From the NCBI GenBank assembly GCA_013816445.1, contig JACDEK010000007.1, forward strand, positions 1 through 22,139: 22,139 nt of DNA. The letters are read 5' to 3'. Numbering within the stretch: position 1 is the stretch's first letter; every line of letters starts with the position of its first letter. This document shows, piece after piece, positions 21,143 to 22,139 of the stretch. A model generated the notes under the pieces. The model was given only the letters and a program-made list of their open reading frames with translations, was not told the origin of the DNA and ran no database searches. The position numbers and the translations under genes are program-made. This DNA comes from Candidatus Saccharimonadota bacterium. GTDB taxonomy: Bacteria; Patescibacteriota; Saccharimonadia; CAILAD01; BJGX01.

Positions 21143-22139
21143 ATGGCTACTACGAATACATTAAAGAAAACGCTAGACCGAAAAACTTGGGAGTTTATGA
21201 CACCTGTTCCAGTAGCAACTCTGGCTGGGGCACACGTTATATCCTCTAACTCTGAAGACCCTAACGCACTACAACTGTATATAGTCTCTACGACAGCTCA
21301 ATACCTATACCTACCTAAAGAAGATGCTTGGCAACAAATAGCCACAGTTACACTTGGAGGTACTTTATCTGCTGGTGCTACTGGAACGTATGCCTCTGCT
21401 GGCCCAACAGGTACTGCTACTGCTGGTTCTGCTACAACTATGACAACCAACCTCACTATCCCAGGCTCATTAGTCGGGTACACCGTCAGAATCACGGCTG
21501 GGGCTGGCGCAGGGCGTGAGGCCACTATCTTATACAATACAACAGGTGCAAACGCAGTCTTTACATTTACCGCTTCGGGAACAGTCCTAGACGCTACTTC
21601 TGTCTATGAAATACGCTCAGGCAGGTTCTACGTCTGGCAAGCTGGTACAATGTCAGCTACTTCCTTCCAATACTACGATGTTGCAACTAATACATGGACA
21701 GCTCGCTCAGTTACCTCAGCTCCAGCAACTTTCGCTACTGACGGTAAAATGATCTCTACCTCTGGTGTTACACAATTTGTAACAGGTACAGCCACCGCTG
21801 GTGCTGCTTCAACACTAACTAACAGTGCAAAAACTTGGACAGTGAACCAATGGACTAACTATCAGATACGCTTAACTGGTGGAACAGGTGCAGGGCAAAA
21901 GAGAGTCATAGCTTCTAATACAGGAACAGTTATAACTACTACGGCAATCTGGACGATTAACCCTGATGCTACTTCTACTTACGTTATTGAGGGTGATGAG
22001 AACGCCATTTATTTACTAGGGAACGCTGTTGTGACGCTGTTTAAGTATTCAATCTCTGGTAACTCATGGTCTACACTTACTCCTGGTGCTGCTAGGGCTG
22101 GTGCTGCTGGTCTTGCTACTTCTGGTCAGTGGGTACGCA
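21143..22139 (+). CDS. Large repeat-containing virion protein (partial)
   Basis: ATG at 21143 with AGGAG upstream; open for 332 codons to the window edge. Thr-, Ala- and Gly-rich beta sequence. At least two copies of a roughly 70-80 residue unit are seen, each with GTATAG(S/A)A(T/S)T(M/L)T..., a (V/I)R(I/L)TxGxGAG(R/Q) turn, and I...NT...DAT(S)xY(V/E)I. Such repeats occur in phage tail or appendage proteins and are probably adhesive. A kelch-like stretch, YSISGNSWSTLTPGAARAGA, lies near the edge. Cell-surface binding is likely but not shown. Confidence 0.7.
   Translation, partial: MATTNTLKKTLDRKTWEFMTPVPVATLAGAHVISSNSEDPNALQLYIVSTTAQYLYLPKEDAWQQIATVTLGGTLSAGATGTYASAGPTGTATAGSATTMTTNLTIPGSLVGYTVRITAGAGAGREATILYNTTGANAVFTFTASGTVLDATSVYEIRSGRFYVWQAGTMSATSFQYYDVATNTWTARSVTSAPATFATDGKMISTSGVTQFVTGTATAGAASTLTNSAKTWTVNQWTNYQIRLTGGTGAGQKRVIASNTGTVITTTAIWTINPDATSTYVIEGDENAIYLLGNAVVTLFKYSISGNSWSTLTPGAARAGAAGLATSGQWVR

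Overview
This window is a 22 kb piece of a tailed double-stranded DNA bacteriophage (or prophage). It has a terminase-portal-scaffold-capsid series on one strand, a recombination module on the other, and no cellular housekeeping genes. Base composition is moderately AT-rich. Stops and starts fit the standard bacterial code: TGA is used as a stop, starts are ATG, GTG or TTG, and AGGAG-type ribosome binding sites are common. Several promoters are near-consensus sigma-70 (TTGACA-17-TATACT). The host cannot be named from the sequence.

Layout. (1) Positions 1-5166, minus strand: a tightly packed early operon, read right to left, with 4-base ATGA overlaps. It holds small unknown proteins, a 42-residue zinc-ribbon protein, an HNH endonuclease insertion, a PD-(D/E)XK exonuclease-like protein, a single-strand-DNA-binding-like protein with an acidic tail ending in Phe, a NinG/Rap-like nuclease, a RecA/Sak4-like ATPase, and the start of a pentapeptide-repeat protein cut by the window edge. 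Together they look like a phage recombination and replication set. (2) Positions 5167-7734: a 2.6 kb control region, mostly non-coding. It contains divergent promoters, strong terminators, DnaA-box and iteron-like repeats, highly structured stretches, and one minus-strand two-gene unit (6116-6585). (3) Positions 7735-14378, plus strand: small and large terminase, portal, a small unknown gene, a probable scaffold, and the major capsid protein followed by a terminator. (4) Positions 14471-20107, plus strand: two small unknown genes, then a translationally coupled cassette of four glycosyltransferase-like proteins, an NAD-dependent sugar epimerase/reductase and a sugar C-methyltransferase. (5) Position 20145 to the end: a coiled-coil structural protein with a TTV-repeat tail and a large repeat-containing virion protein that runs off the window.

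Most notable. The large terminase is interrupted in its nuclease active site by a 303-residue intein. The homing endonuclease is not in the intein reading frame: a complete 200-codon HNH gene (9667-10269) lies in another frame and fills exactly the linker between the two splicing halves, so the DNA is read without stops in two frames for about 600 bases. A second HNH element (3595-4104) sits between a 13-codon copy of the start of the PD-(D/E)XK gene and the intact gene, so it appears to have inserted at that start while the downstream gene kept or carried a replacement start. Both are endonuclease strategies that leave the invaded gene working. Other points worth checking are an H-type pseudoknot after the portal region, a promoter that runs straight into a terminator, an early promoter family with a shared operator-like palindrome, and a structured 265-base element just before the terminase genes.
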